From: Shouchella clausii
Lineage (GTDB): Bacteria > Bacillota > Bacilli > Bacillales > Bacillaceae_D
Reading direction: 5' to 3'
DNA: 64,000 nt
NCBI RefSeq assembly: GCF_002250115.1
Contig: NZ_CP019985.1
Span: forward strand, 1,984,001 to 2,048,000
The notes beneath the pieces were generated by a model, which was not told the DNA's origin, did no database searches, and saw only the letters and a program-made list of their open reading frames with translations. Positions 1 to 9,485 of this stretch are shown in pieces (position 1 is the first letter of the stretch; each line of letters starts with the position of its first letter). The translations under genes were made by a program, and so were the position numbers.

Positions 1-741
1 CGTCGATACGATGGAACAACGATTGCGGAAAATGAGCTATCGTTTTCCCTGTTTTCAAGTGATTCGTCTGTTGTGAGGGTGGACGGTCAGCGCCTTTATT
101 CTGGTGGAGAAGGAATCGCAGAAGTACGAGCAGAAGTGTCTTATCAAGGAAAAGTCATCACGACTGAAGCGATTTCGATAGAGGTGCGCCACGGGGAGGT
201 GTGGAATGTCATTGATGAACGCTTTGACGATTACACAAGGCGGTGGCAGATTGCCAAAGGGAGCGCTGCGCAAGGAACGATTGAGCAAGGTGCTGGGTTC
301 GTTGACATTATTGAAAACCGCAGAAGTGGAGGCGCTTACCATTACTTGACGTATGAGGGGTTTTACTTGCCAAATTCGTTTTATACATTAGAGGCGGAGC
401 TGTCGGTCTTTGCGCCGAGTCAGGGCAATGAAATTAGCATTAGAGAAGGCAACCGACAGAAGTCTCTATTTATCACATATGACGGTAAGCAAGGGTTTAT
501 TCAAGATCGGCTTCTCCAACCTACCGTCGCGGTTGAGATTGACCCAACGGAGCGAGCGCGTTATAAATTGGTGTCCACGGGACAAACAACGTACGACGTT
601 TATCGAAATGATGAATTTTTGTTTCGTTCGACATCGGTTTCCCAAGCTGGGCAAAATTTAGTGAAGGTGGGAGCTGACTCACAAGGAAGTGCGGCCTTGA
701 GAGTGGATGCACTGCGGATGCAGACGAATACAGCGCGATAA
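1..741 (+). CDS. C-terminal part of a secreted Ig-like / lectin-like domain protein (5' truncated by window)
   Basis: The frame is open from base 1 with no start codon, so only the last ~246 residues are visible. The first ~60 residues look like a bacterial Ig-like (Big_2) domain, with the pattern SSVVRVDG...SGGEGIAEVRA. The remainder, after VWNVIDERFDDYTRRW, resembles a beta-sandwich lectin or LamG-like domain ending a large extracellular enzyme. No catalytic motif is visible in this part. A two-component pair and a sugar ABC importer follow directly, so a secreted polysaccharide-degrading enzyme is a reasonable guess. Its activity cannot be named from this fragment. Confidence 0.6.
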   Translation, partial: RRYDGTTIAENELSFSLFSSDSSVVRVDGQRLYSGGEGIAEVRAEVSYQGKVITTEAISIEVRHGEVWNVIDERFDDYTRRWQIAKGSAAQGTIEQGAGFVDIIENRRSGGAYHYLTYEGFYLPNSFYTLEAELSVFAPSQGNEISIREGNRQKSLFITYDGKQGFIQDRLLQPTVAVEIDPTERARYKLVSTGQTTYDVYRNDEFLFRSTSVSQAGQNLVKVGADSQGSAALRVDALRMQTNTAR

Positions 742-797
742 AGAATGGAGGGACCTTCTGTTAAATGAAGGTTCTTTTCTTTAAAGGGGGAGCAGAA

Positions 798-1514
798 ATG
801 TACAAAGTTGTCATTGCGGAAGATGAAAAGATGATCCGAAAAGGGTTGGTGACGATTGTCGATCAGCTTGTCACTGATTTTACCGTTATTGGCGAAGCCG
901 ATAATGGCGAGCGGGCGCTGGAGTTGCTTGCCCATGATTGTCCTGATGTTTTATTAACGGATATTCGGATGCCAAAGTGTGATGGCTTATCGCTTATTCG
1001 AGAAGCGCGGAGCTACTATCCCCATGTAAAAATAGTAATTGTTAGCGGGCATGAAGAGTTTACGTATGCTCAACAGGCCATCCAACATGGTGTGAGTCGT
1101 TATTTATTGAAGCCCATTGACCGGACCGAAGTGGTGCTTGCTTTTGACGAGATAAAGAGAGGTCTCGTTGAGCCAGAACAAGAGGATCATGAAAACCATT
1201 TAATTCAACAAGTGGATTCGTATATTAAAACGCATATTGATCAAGATATTACCCTTCAGGCTGTAGCGAAGCTCGTTCATTTGCATCCTACTTATTTCAG
1301 TCAATGGTTTAAAAATGAAACCGGTCAAAATTTTTCAACCTATGTCACGCAAAAACGATTGGAACGGGCTGAAACGTTGCTCCATCAAACAAACCTCCGT
1401 GTGTATGAGGTTGCGAGAATGTCGGGCTATCAAAGTGAAAAGCACTTTATGAAACTATTTAAAAAAGAGAAACGCTGTACACCTACCCAGTATAGGCAAG
1501 GAGCCTTATTGTAG
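798..1514 (+). CDS. YesN-type response regulator (REC + AraC HTH)
   Basis: 238-residue cytoplasmic DNA-binding response regulator. The receiver domain covers about residues 1-120, with acidic pocket residues near AEDE and the phospho-acceptor Asp55 in LLTDIRMP. The C-terminal ~100 residues are an AraC-type double helix-turn-helix (LQAVAKLVHLHPTYFSQWFK...). I chose the ATG at 798 because AAAGGGGG lies just upstream. An in-frame ATG at 765 would add 11 residues without a good ribosome binding site. It is followed after 20 bp by its sensor kinase and then the sugar ABC genes. By analogy with YesMN pairs, it probably activates the importer in response to an extracellular oligosaccharide. Confidence 0.9.
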   Translation: MYKVVIAEDEKMIRKGLVTIVDQLVTDFTVIGEADNGERALELLAHDCPDVLLTDIRMPKCDGLSLIREARSYYPHVKIVIVSGHEEFTYAQQAIQHGVSRYLLKPIDRTEVVLAFDEIKRGLVEPEQEDHENHLIQQVDSYIKTHIDQDITLQAVAKLVHLHPTYFSQWFKNETGQNFSTYVTQKRLERAETLLHQTNLRVYEVARMSGYQSEKHFMKLFKKEKRCTPTQYRQGALL

Positions 1515-1534
1515 CGGAGTGGAGGGGACTTAAG

Positions 1535-3268
1535 GTGTCGTTACGGCCAAAGATTATTTTGCTGTTTTTATCGATTGTTTTAGTACCGTTAAATCTTTTA
1601 GGGATGATCACATATGCGTACTTTTCAAAAACGCTTGAAGACCAAACGTACCATTATACGGTTCAAGTGATTGGTCAAGTGAACCAAAACGTGAATGCCT
1701 ATATTGATGAGATGCACCGTTTGTCGCTGTTGCCGTTATATGACAGAGATATTTTAGCGATTCTTAAAAACCGGTCCGATGTCCATCATTCCTATTATCC
1801 CCAGACTGAAGAGTTCGAACGAATGAGCTCGTTTTTATCGACGCTCTCTTATAATCGGCAAGAGCTTTCTGGTATTCATATCATTACGAGAGACGGAAGT
1901 TTGTTTAGTGACCTTGGCTCACCTCGAACGGTGCATCGTTTAGCCGAAGGGGCGTCTGATTGGCAAGAGGCAATTGAAGCAGGGAATGGCGCGTCTCTAT
2001 TACTGCCAACGCACTCTCCGTCCTACATACTAGGGGCAGAAAAGTCTGTTTTTTCTGTTGGGCGTTTGCTCCGCGATCCTGATGGCTTTCGTCCCCTTGG
2101 CATGATTAAAGTCGATATTGAATTAAGCTTCATTGAATCCCTTCTAGAAGATGTAGATTTATCGGAAGATGCATCGATTACGATGATTGATAGAAATGGG
2201 GAACCGATTTACGAAACAGGGAAAGCGATTTACCCCCTCTTAAAAGCGAAAGGAGAGGACGTTTGGCAGCTGGCTGAGCGTGAGAGTATCACGGTAGATG
2301 GCGTGGATTACTTGCCTGTTATTCGAAACGATTCAAGTGGAGACGTGCAAACGGTCGTCTTCTTGCCTGAGCATCATATTGTCGGGGCGTCACAATCGTT
2401 GCGCTTGTTTACAATCGGGCTGATGCTGGCTGTCTCTGCAGTGGTGATTATGCTTGCGCTTGTAGCGGAACGTTCCTTAACAAAGCCGATTTTTGAGCTT
2501 CGTCAAGTCATGGCGCTAGCAGAAAAAGGCGAGTTTCATCATCGAATGAATCGAAACACGAAGGATGAGCTGGGGCAATTGGCAATCGGGTTTAACCATA
2601 TGATGAAGCAAATTAATGAACTAATTGCGAAAGTATACCAAACGGAGATTAGAGAAAAAGATGCAGAAATTAAAGCACTCCAAACACAAATGAACCCGCA
2701 CTTTATTTACAATACATTGGAACATATTAATATGATGGCGATTACAAAACAAGCGTACGAGCTTTCCGATATGGTCGCCTCACTCGGGCGCCTGATCCGC
2801 TACAGCATTGATCAAAAAACACGCTTTGTTCCGCTCAGAGAAGAGTTGGCTTTCGTTGAGTCGTATATCACAATCCAACAGAAACGATTAGAAGGGAAAG
2901 TGACTTTTTCGATTGCTGTCCCAGAAGCGATGCGCTCCCTTTCCATTCCAAAACTAATTTTGCAACCGTTAATTGAAAATGCAATTGAACACGGGCATCA
3001 GCATGGGGAATGGCGTGGGGAAATTTCCATAAAAGGCTGGCAAGATGACGCCTATTCGTACATTGAAGTCCGGGACAGTGGCCAAGGAATGAAGCAAGAA
3101 ACAATTGAACGAATGAAAGAAGAACCTGAACGTGGTACAGGGAATCAAGTTGCCCTTGGAAATATATCAGAACGACTTCTCTTGCTTTTAGGGGAACAGG
3201 CACAGCTCATGATTGACAGTGAACTGGGACGAGGGACAAAGGTGACCGTTAGATTACCGAAAACCTGA
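1535..3268 (+). CDS. YesM-type sensor histidine kinase
   Basis: 577-residue membrane kinase starting with GTG behind GGAGGGG. It has an N-terminal membrane helix (about 7-30), a ~250-residue extracytoplasmic sensor region of likely Cache type, a second helix (about 288-310) and a HAMP linker (TKPIFELRQV...). A His_kinase domain follows with His389 in QMNPHFIYNTLEHI. The HATPase_c domain has the N-box LQPLIENAIEHG and the G-box DSGQGM. This is the usual LytS/YesM architecture. It pairs with the preceding AraC-type regulator and probably senses the sugar or binding protein of the downstream ABC importer. Confidence 0.9.
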   Translation: MSLRPKIILLFLSIVLVPLNLLGMITYAYFSKTLEDQTYHYTVQVIGQVNQNVNAYIDEMHRLSLLPLYDRDILAILKNRSDVHHSYYPQTEEFERMSSFLSTLSYNRQELSGIHIITRDGSLFSDLGSPRTVHRLAEGASDWQEAIEAGNGASLLLPTHSPSYILGAEKSVFSVGRLLRDPDGFRPLGMIKVDIELSFIESLLEDVDLSEDASITMIDRNGEPIYETGKAIYPLLKAKGEDVWQLAERESITVDGVDYLPVIRNDSSGDVQTVVFLPEHHIVGASQSLRLFTIGLMLAVSAVVIMLALVAERSLTKPIFELRQVMALAEKGEFHHRMNRNTKDELGQLAIGFNHMMKQINELIAKVYQTEIREKDAEIKALQTQMNPHFIYNTLEHINMMAITKQAYELSDMVASLGRLIRYSIDQKTRFVPLREELAFVESYITIQQKRLEGKVTFSIAVPEAMRSLSIPKLILQPLIENAIEHGHQHGEWRGEISIKGWQDDAYSYIEVRDSGQGMKQETIERMKEEPERGTGNQVALGNISERLLLLLGEQAQLMIDSELGRGTKVTVRLPKT

Positions 3269-3307
3269 GAAAAGGATACCAAATCGAAAACGAACACCCT
3301 CTTAAAC

Positions 3308-3321
3308 TGTAAGCGCTTTAT
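3308..3321. promoter_or_regulatory. cre-like site upstream of the sugar-binding lipoprotein gene
   Basis: TGTAAGCGCTTTAT matches the CcpA catabolite-responsive element consensus (TGWAANCGNTNWCA) except for the last two bases. It lies ~40 bp before the GTG start of the binding-protein gene, a plausible place for carbon catabolite repression of the importer. Binding is inferred only. Confidence 0.5.
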
Positions 3322-3358
3322 TTAAACTACAAGTAGAACAAAAAGGGGGGAATTTAAA

Positions 3359-4624
3359 GTGAAGAGATGGAGCATAAGTGCGGGACTGTTGCTCGTTGTG
3401 GCAGGGTGTTCATCGTCTGGTGGATCAACGGATGCAAATGGAGACGAACAAATTGAATTGACGTTCTCAACTTGGGGCAACGAAAACCACATTGCCGTTT
3501 ATGAAGAATTACTAGAAGCGTATTACGTCGATCATCCAAATATACATGTAACAATCCAAACGACGCCTTTTCCTGACTATCAGCAAAACATGACGGTGCT
3601 TGCAGCGGGGCAAGAACTACCGGATATCGGATGGGCGGCTGAGCGAATGGTGCCTCAATTCATTGAAAACAACATACTCGCTGATTTATCTGCACTCCGT
3701 GAAGATGAGTCGTTTCACTTTGAGGACATTTTGCCAGGGACAATTACGCAATATGAAGTGGGAGACGCTCTTTACGGCGTGCCGTTTTCAAGCCCACCAC
3801 ATATTATTTTCTACAATAAAACCTTATTTGAAAAAAATGGACTAGAAACGCCACAAGAATTGGAAAGCCGAGGCGAGTGGACATGGGAAGCTTTTGAAGA
3901 AGCAGCAGCTGTGATTGCCGAAGAGGAAGGCGTCTATGGGGCGAACTTCTTTAGAGCTTGGGAAACATGGGAGAATCTTTTAGCACATACGCGAGCAGAA
4001 GGGGGCGACCTCTTTAACGAAGACACGACTGAGTTTACCTGGAATAGCGAGGCCGGGATCTCGACGTTAGAAATGCTTGATCGCATGATGTTCGAGGACC
4101 GCTCACATCCCCGTGCAGGGGATCAAGTCGCATTTGAAGCTGGGAACGTCGGTATGTTTTTTGATGTTTATAGCTATGTTTCAACCGCTCGGGGTATCGA
4201 AGATTTTGAATGGGATATCGCCCCTGTTCCTCTCGGCTCGCAAGGGAGGTCGCCTATTCTCGGCCAAGCAGGCTATGTCATGTTTGAAGGGACGGAGCAC
4301 CCTGAAGAAGCACTTGATCTAATTCGCTACTTTGCGAGCGAAACAGGGATGGAAGCGACCTCGACGTACTTCGCGCCACCACGGGTATCGGTGCTTGAAT
4401 CAGATGCCTTTATTGAACAACCAGGCAATCCGCCAAGAGAGAGCATGGAGTCAACGATTTTAAACTTAAGCGAAGAATCACGTGTGTTACCGATTCATCC
4501 AGAATGGCAAAACATCGACAACCACATCCTCCAAGGCTTTGATCATTTATTCGGCCAAACGGCAGAACCAGCTGACATTCTTGAGCAAATGGAAGCAAGC
4601 ATCAATCCATTGGTGCAAGAATGA
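3359..4624 (+). CDS. Carbohydrate ABC transporter substrate-binding lipoprotein
   Basis: 421 residues, GTG start behind AAAGGGGGGAA. The N-terminus is a lipoprotein signal with lipobox VAGC (Cys17), followed by a Ser/Gly-rich tether. The mature part has the features of family 1 solute-binding proteins: LTFSTWGN near the start, LPDIGWAAE, and a Trp/Tyr-rich hinge region. The two MalF/MalG-type permeases follow immediately. No ATPase gene is present in this cluster, so a shared MsmX-type ATPase elsewhere probably energises import, as is common in Bacillus. The substrate is unknown and may be a plant oligosaccharide given the context. Confidence 0.92.
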   Translation: MKRWSISAGLLLVVAGCSSSGGSTDANGDEQIELTFSTWGNENHIAVYEELLEAYYVDHPNIHVTIQTTPFPDYQQNMTVLAAGQELPDIGWAAERMVPQFIENNILADLSALREDESFHFEDILPGTITQYEVGDALYGVPFSSPPHIIFYNKTLFEKNGLETPQELESRGEWTWEAFEEAAAVIAEEEGVYGANFFRAWETWENLLAHTRAEGGDLFNEDTTEFTWNSEAGISTLEMLDRMMFEDRSHPRAGDQVAFEAGNVGMFFDVYSYVSTARGIEDFEWDIAPVPLGSQGRSPILGQAGYVMFEGTEHPEEALDLIRYFASETGMEATSTYFAPPRVSVLESDAFIEQPGNPPRESMESTILNLSEESRVLPIHPEWQNIDNHILQGFDHLFGQTAEPADILEQMEASINPLVQE

Positions 4625-4643
4625 GCGGCGGGGTGGATAAGAC

Positions 4644-5573
4644 ATGAATGCAGATGTTCAGGCAGAATGGAGACAAAAAAAGAAAAGGCCTCGAAAACCG
4701 ATGTTTAAACGGGATGAGCTAGCAGGTTGGCTTTTTATAAGCCCGATGTTACTCGGATTTACGATCTTTATGTTTATTCCCATTGGCTTCGCTTTCTATA
4801 TGAGCTTCACCGACTGGCCCTTACTCGGCCAGTCGGAATTTATCGGAACGGCCAATTATCAAGCAATCGTGCAAGACCCTGAATTTCAAAAAGTGATGAA
4901 AAATACAGTTCTGTTTACCGCAGGCTTAGTACCATTCAATATTATTCTCGCCCTAGGACTAGCCTTGCTTTTACGACATCCATTACCAGGAATGGGCCTA
5001 TTCCGCACGATTGTTTTTGTGCCAGTGGTCACAACGCTTGTCGTCTGGGCAATTGTCTGGCGCTATATGTTTGCGACTGACTTTGGTTTCATTAACTCGA
5101 TTCTTGCTTGGTTTGGCATTGAACCACAAGCCTACTTGTATAACAAAAATTTAGCGATGCCCGTTGTGATTTTAACTAGTGTCTTGAAAAACGTCGGGCT
5201 AAACATGGTGCTGTTTTTAGCCGCCTTGCAAATGGTGCCGAAAAACTTATACGAAGCGGCGCGAATCGATGGTGCTGGAAGCTGGCGTCAATTTAAAAAC
5301 ATCACGCTTCCAATCATTTCGCCTACCGTCTTTTTAGCGACGATTATTACGATTATTGGAGCGATGAAGATCTTTGCGCAAATCTTTGTGATGACAAAAG
5401 GTGGTCCAGAGAGCAGCACAAAAGTGATTGTCTATTATATTTGGGAAAAAGCATTTCGGTTATTTGATATGGGTTACGCTTCTGCGGCAGCGTTTATTTT
5501 ATTCTTTGTCATTTTTGCATTCACTTTGATTCAATGGTGGCTTCGAAAAAGGTGGGTCTACAATGAAGATTAA
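4644..5573 (+). CDS. Sugar ABC transporter permease (MalF/UgpA type)
   Basis: 309 residues with about six membrane helices after a basic N-terminal tail (QKKKRPRKPMFKRDE). The EAA loop that docks on the ATPase is clear at EAARIDGAGSWRQFKNITLPI. The gene lies 20 bp after the binding-protein gene, and its end overlaps the next permease by 11 bp, which indicates translational coupling. It forms the membrane channel with the next gene product. Confidence 0.93.
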   Translation: MNADVQAEWRQKKKRPRKPMFKRDELAGWLFISPMLLGFTIFMFIPIGFAFYMSFTDWPLLGQSEFIGTANYQAIVQDPEFQKVMKNTVLFTAGLVPFNIILALGLALLLRHPLPGMGLFRTIVFVPVVTTLVVWAIVWRYMFATDFGFINSILAWFGIEPQAYLYNKNLAMPVVILTSVLKNVGLNMVLFLAALQMVPKNLYEAARIDGAGSWRQFKNITLPIISPTVFLATIITIIGAMKIFAQIFVMTKGGPESSTKVIVYYIWEKAFRLFDMGYASAAAFILFFVIFAFTLIQWWLRKRWVYNED

Positions 5574-6396
5574 CTCCGTTTCTACAGTCGTTCGTTATGG
5601 TTTATTAACGATCATTTCAGCGATTATGCTGTTGCCGTTTATTTGGATGGTCACGACGTCTTTAAAAGACCCTAACCAAATTTTCGCGTTGCCGCCAACC
5701 TTTATCCCAAACCCCATTCAGTGGGATAGCTATCTCAATGTTCTTAGTAGCACCCACTTTCTTAGGCAAATGTTTAACAGTATTTACATCGGGGCTGCAG
5801 TGACAATCGGAACGGTATTGCTCGCGTCGCTTGCAGGGTACGCCTTCGCCCGGATTCCATTTAAAGGGCGAAATGTCGTTTTTCTCGCTTTCCTAAGTGT
5901 GATGATGATTCCTGGCGAAGTAACGATCATCCCGCTTTTTCTTTTTATGAGGGAACTCGGCTGGATTGATACTCATTTGCCTTTAATGATCATCCCCATT
6001 TTTGGCGCAGGCGGAGCGTTTGGCATCTTCGTGATGAGGCAGTTTTTTAAGCAAGTTCCAGCTGAACTTGAAGATGCCGCCCGAATTGACGGCTGCTCCC
6101 GTTTCCGCATCTTTGTGCAAATAATGTTGCCGCTATCAAAGCCGGCACTTGCGACGGTGACGATTTTTACCTTTTTAACGAATTGGAACGAGTTTCTCGA
6201 ACCTTTAATTTTCATCAATTCAAGAGAATTAATGACGTTGCCGCTAGCTCTGTCTCTCTTTACCGACGAGGCTGGAACCGATTGGAGTTCATTGATGAGC
6301 GCGTCTGTCCTAGCAACACTGCCAGTTCTAACAGTCTTCTTCTTTGCGCAGAAGCAGTTTATTGAGAGCCTAGCAATGTCTGGATCAAAGGAATAA
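5563..6396 (+). CDS. Sugar ABC transporter permease (MalG/UgpE type)
   Basis: 277 residues, about six membrane helices, with the EAA-type loop EDAARIDGCSRFRIFVQIMLPL. The start ATG lies inside the 3' end of the preceding permease gene. It is the second channel subunit of the importer. The FAD oxidoreductase gene follows within ~30 bp and is probably in the same transcript. Confidence 0.93.
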   Translation: MKINSVSTVVRYGLLTIISAIMLLPFIWMVTTSLKDPNQIFALPPTFIPNPIQWDSYLNVLSSTHFLRQMFNSIYIGAAVTIGTVLLASLAGYAFARIPFKGRNVVFLAFLSVMMIPGEVTIIPLFLFMRELGWIDTHLPLMIIPIFGAGGAFGIFVMRQFFKQVPAELEDAARIDGCSRFRIFVQIMLPLSKPALATVTIFTFLTNWNEFLEPLIFINSRELMTLPLALSLFTDEAGTDWSSLMSASVLATLPVLTVFFFAQKQFIESLAMSGSKE

Positions 6397-6422
6397 AACG
6401 TATGAGTCGGAGGAATAAACAG

Positions 6423-7787
6423 ATGAGACAAGTAACGGAAATAGAAAAACAGATACGTGTACGCGCGGAAGCCGATGTAGTCGTTTGTGGAGGGGGACCA
6501 GCAGGGATTGGAGCTGCCTTAAGCGCCGCCCGAAACGGCGCCAAAACGATTCTCCTCGAAGCACACGGCTTTCTCGGAGGGATGGGGACAGCTGGAATGG
6601 TGACTTCTTTTGCCTACGGTTATCATGATAAGGAGCGCTTTATTACCGGGGGTATCTTTCAAGAGATTCGCCAAAAGCTCCATGACAGAGGCGGGCTGAT
6701 CATGACCGATCGCAAAGGCTGGGAGCCGTTTAATGCCGAACAATATAAGATTCTCGCGTTTGAATTATTGGCAGAAGCAGGTGTCGAGCTCCTTTGCCAC
6801 ACAACCGTTGTCGATACGATTACAAAAGCAGGCACGATTGAAGCGATCATTATTGAAAGCAAAGCAGGCAGAGAAGCTTTGCTTGCGACGCACGTCATTG
6901 ATGCGACGGGAGATGGAGATGTCGCTGAACGAGCCGGTGCGCTCTGCAAAATCGGCAGAGACAAAGACGGAGGCACGCAGCCTTCCTCGCTCATGTATGT
7001 ACTTGGCAACGTCGATACAGAAGCACTTGGCGAAAAGCTCGACCAAGAAGGGCGACGTGGCTATTGGAAAACAGAAGACGGGTATAGGTACGTAAACGCA
7101 ACCGGTTTCGCAGATGAAATCGAACAGGCGAAGCGCGACGGTTTCTTAACAAAAGTGAACCGAGACCATATCGCTGCGATCTTCACAGTCCCGTGGGTGG
7201 ATAATGTCGTAGGCATTAACTTTGGACGCATTCAAGGCAAAAACGCCCTCGACCCACAAGACTTGACGGATGCGGAAGTGATCGGGCGAGAACAAGTGCT
7301 AGATGGAATCGCTTTTCTGAAAGAATACGTGCCAGGGTTCAAGCGAGCAGAGCTCCTTCAAACAGCCCCGCAAGTCGGGATTCGGGAAACAAGACGTGTC
7401 ATCGGCGACTACGTCATCACACAAGAAGACATTGTCGAATTAAAGCAATTCGACGACTGCATTGCTCAATCCTGTTACATGATTGACATTCACTCGCCAG
7501 ACTCGTCAACGACGGAAATTTACAAACTGCCAAAAGGCACCCATTATGACATCCCGTACCGCGCCCTCCTGCCACAAGGGCTAAACAACTTGCTCGTCGC
7601 CGGCCGCTGCATCTCAGCGACGCACGAAGCATTAGGCTCCTTCCGCGTCCAAGCCATTTGCCTCGCAATTGGAGAAGCCGCCGGAGCTGCCGCAGCCATC
7701 GCCACAAAAGAAAAGTGCCTCCCACGAGAAATTGATGTGACGCACTTGCAAGACACGCTGGTGAACCAAGGGGCGATATTGAGCTGA
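6423..7787 (+). CDS. FAD-dependent oxidoreductase (FAD_oxidored family)
   Basis: 454-residue flavoprotein. An N-terminal Rossmann dinucleotide-binding motif is seen at DVVVCGGGPAGIGAALSAARNG, and a second FAD contact at HVIDATGDGDVAERAGA. The C-terminal NNLLVAGRCISATHEALGS...GEAAGAAAA is typical of the FAD_oxidored (PF12831) group. I prefer the ATG at 6423, preceded by CGGAGGAATAAACAG. An in-frame ATG at 6402 would add seven residues. As last gene of the sugar-import operon it probably oxidises an imported sugar or derivative, but the substrate is unknown. Confidence 0.85.
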   Translation: MRQVTEIEKQIRVRAEADVVVCGGGPAGIGAALSAARNGAKTILLEAHGFLGGMGTAGMVTSFAYGYHDKERFITGGIFQEIRQKLHDRGGLIMTDRKGWEPFNAEQYKILAFELLAEAGVELLCHTTVVDTITKAGTIEAIIIESKAGREALLATHVIDATGDGDVAERAGALCKIGRDKDGGTQPSSLMYVLGNVDTEALGEKLDQEGRRGYWKTEDGYRYVNATGFADEIEQAKRDGFLTKVNRDHIAAIFTVPWVDNVVGINFGRIQGKNALDPQDLTDAEVIGREQVLDGIAFLKEYVPGFKRAELLQTAPQVGIRETRRVIGDYVITQEDIVELKQFDDCIAQSCYMIDIHSPDSSTTEIYKLPKGTHYDIPYRALLPQGLNNLLVAGRCISATHEALGSFRVQAICLAIGEAAGAAAAIATKEKCLPREIDVTHLQDTLVNQGAILS

Positions 7788-7868
7788 TGAGGGGAGGGGT
7801 ATTTTCGAATAAAAGGATTTAGCATTGGTGTTTGAAGAGGGACTACCTTTAAAAATGAGACGAACAAG

Positions 7869-7902
7869 AACTCCAAACATTGGGTTTTGGAGTTTCTTTT
7901 TT
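7869..7902 (+). terminator. Rho-independent terminator after the FAD oxidoreductase
   Basis: AACTCCAAA pairs with TTTGGAGTT (nine base pairs, short loop), followed by a C-interrupted run of T. It lies 80 bp after the stop codon and ends the importer operon. Confidence 0.8.
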
Positions 7903-8028
7903 GGTGTTCGTGGTATTAAAATGTGGTGGGATTAGAAGGATAGGTGGGAGCAACGGTTTAATTTGGTCAACCTAAAGAAGTTTGCCATTGAACATTAACG
8001 CCGTCGAAGACAAAAGCTTAAATCAGAC

Positions 8029-8209
8029 GGTGCGAACCCCAAGCGCACATAAAATCACTAGATCACCCGCACCGAAAAAGAGTCTGAATATGAGTAAATG
8101 AGTATGAAAATGTGAAAATGTGGTTTATGTTCCTTGATATAATGAAGGGAAAGCGCGACTTTCCTATTTTATCTGTGGTTTTATTTCCAGCAAATAGGGG
8201 ACTTTCGCT
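8029..8209 (+). promoter_or_regulatory. CRISPR leader 1
   Basis: 181 bp from a conserved 45-bp element (8029-8073, starting GGTGCGAACCCCAAGCGCAC and ending CACCCGCACC) to the first repeat. A likely extended -10 promoter (TGATATAAT, -10 at 8138-8143) would drive the pre-crRNA. The last bases, AAATAGGGGACTTTCGCT, abut repeat 1 and are nearly the same in all five leaders. Leader and array orientation agree with the degenerate repeat at the far end. Confidence 0.85.
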
Positions 8210-8530
8210 GTCGCACTCTTCGTGAGTGCGTGGATTGAAATGGGACATTTGCCGTATAACCCGCCGCCCGCAAATCGTCGCACTCTTCGTGAGTGCGTGG
8301 ATTGAAATGAGGATTTATTCGGCAATGAATCGCCTATGATGTAGTCGCACTCTACGTGAGTGCGTGGATTGAAATTAAAAAGGTAGCTCACTTTTGTCCT
8401 TTATGTGGAGTCGCACTCTACGTGAGTGCGTGGATTGAAATATTGAATACAGCATTACATTCATTGAAGAACCTTTGTCGCACTCTACGTGAGTGCGTGG
8501 TGGAATGTCAACACAAAACTGGACAAATTT

Positions 8531-9361
8531 TTAAAGGTGTAAGGCTTTGTAATCGACGGGTGATTGATAGTCGAGTGAACCATGGAGGCGTATATGGTTG
8601 AACCAATGAACATAATCAAATAAAGCAAGGTCAAGTTCGTGTTGGTTAGGGAAAACCCTTCTCGATACAAACTCAATTTTAATCGCTTTAAAGGTGGCTT
8701 CTGCGACGGCGTTGTCATACGGCGTGCCTTTGTTGCTGAGCGAACGGGCGATTCCAAAGGTCGCTAGTGTCTGGTCCATCTTCTGATTGATAAACTCTCT
8801 ACCACGATCGGTATGAAACAGAGCGATCTTCTGTAAGGGATAGGGAATTTTAGCGATGGCTTGTCCCACGAGCTCCTTATTCTTGTTTGGACCAGAACTG
8901 TAACCGATGATTTCACGGTTGTATAGATCAATGATGATACAAATATAATGCCAGTTTGCACCGACCCGCACATACGTTAGGTCGCTGACGACTACGGTTA
9001 GCGCTTTTTCTTGTTGGAACTTCCGGTCAAGGGTATTCCCTATTTCCGATTCGTTGCACACGAATTTCGTTGGTTTAAATTGGGCCACCGTGTACGTGGA
9101 TACAAGTCCTTGTGCCTTCATGATCCGGCCAATGCGGCGGCGTGAAACCGTCCACCCTTGTTTAGTAAGTTCTTTTTTGATTTTGCGCTGGCCATAGATG
9201 CCTCGGCTCTGACGAAAAAGGTCGCTGATCAATGCGGTCAGCTGTTCTTCCTCTTCTTCGTGATCCCGTTGCTTGGCTTCATAATAAAACGTGCTACGGG
9301 GGATGTTCAAAATCGCACACATGGCAGCCACTGGGTAGATCCCGCGATTTTGACGGATCAC
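8531..9361 (-). CDS. IS3-family transposase OrfB (DDE integrase), copy 1
   Basis: 276 residues, the counterpart of 18565-19395. It contains an HTH_21 segment (RGIYGQRKIKKELTKQGWTV) and an rve integrase core with the DDE residues in VVSDLTYV, FHTDRGREF and AVAEATFK. The start codon is GTG, but in IS3 elements OrfB is normally made as an OrfAB fusion by -1 frameshifting. The frame is open further upstream only because of the orfA deletion. With OrfA destroyed, a functional OrfAB cannot be produced from this copy. Confidence 0.9.
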   Translation of the reverse strand: MIRQNRGIYPVAAMCAILNIPRSTFYYEAKQRDHEEEEEQLTALISDLFRQSRGIYGQRKIKKELTKQGWTVSRRRIGRIMKAQGLVSTYTVAQFKPTKFVCNESEIGNTLDRKFQQEKALTVVVSDLTYVRVGANWHYICIIIDLYNREIIGYSSGPNKNKELVGQAIAKIPYPLQKIALFHTDRGREFINQKMDQTLATFGIARSLSNKGTPYDNAVAEATFKAIKIEFVSRRVFPNQHELDLALFDYVHWFNHIRLHGSLDYQSPVDYKALHL

Positions 9362-9395
9362 GTCTATTTTCGTCCCATGATCAGCGCCGCTTGCT

Positions 9396-9485
9396 TTAAA
9401 ATATCTTTCCGGACGCATACAGTTGCACAAGCTGTTTCTTAAATTCGGCTGTGAACCTTCTTCGTGGACGTTTGGCTTCAGTCAT
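9396..9485 (-). pseudogene. IS3-family orfA remnant, copy 1
   Basis: Starts like the intact OrfA at 18272 (MTEAKRPRRRFTAEFKKQLV...) but lacks the bases equivalent to 18353-18521. The junction GGAAAG/ATATTTTAA has at most one base of microhomology and shifts the frame, giving a stop after 29 codons. The leucine-zipper half and the frameshift context are separated from the start, so OrfA function is lost. Confidence 0.88.

Noticed and set aside
8029-8073. The 45-bp leader element as a riboswitch or attenuator
   Set aside because: It can form two exclusive hairpins, but it lies upstream of the likely promoter in all leaders and has no coding gene after it, so an RNA role is unlikely.
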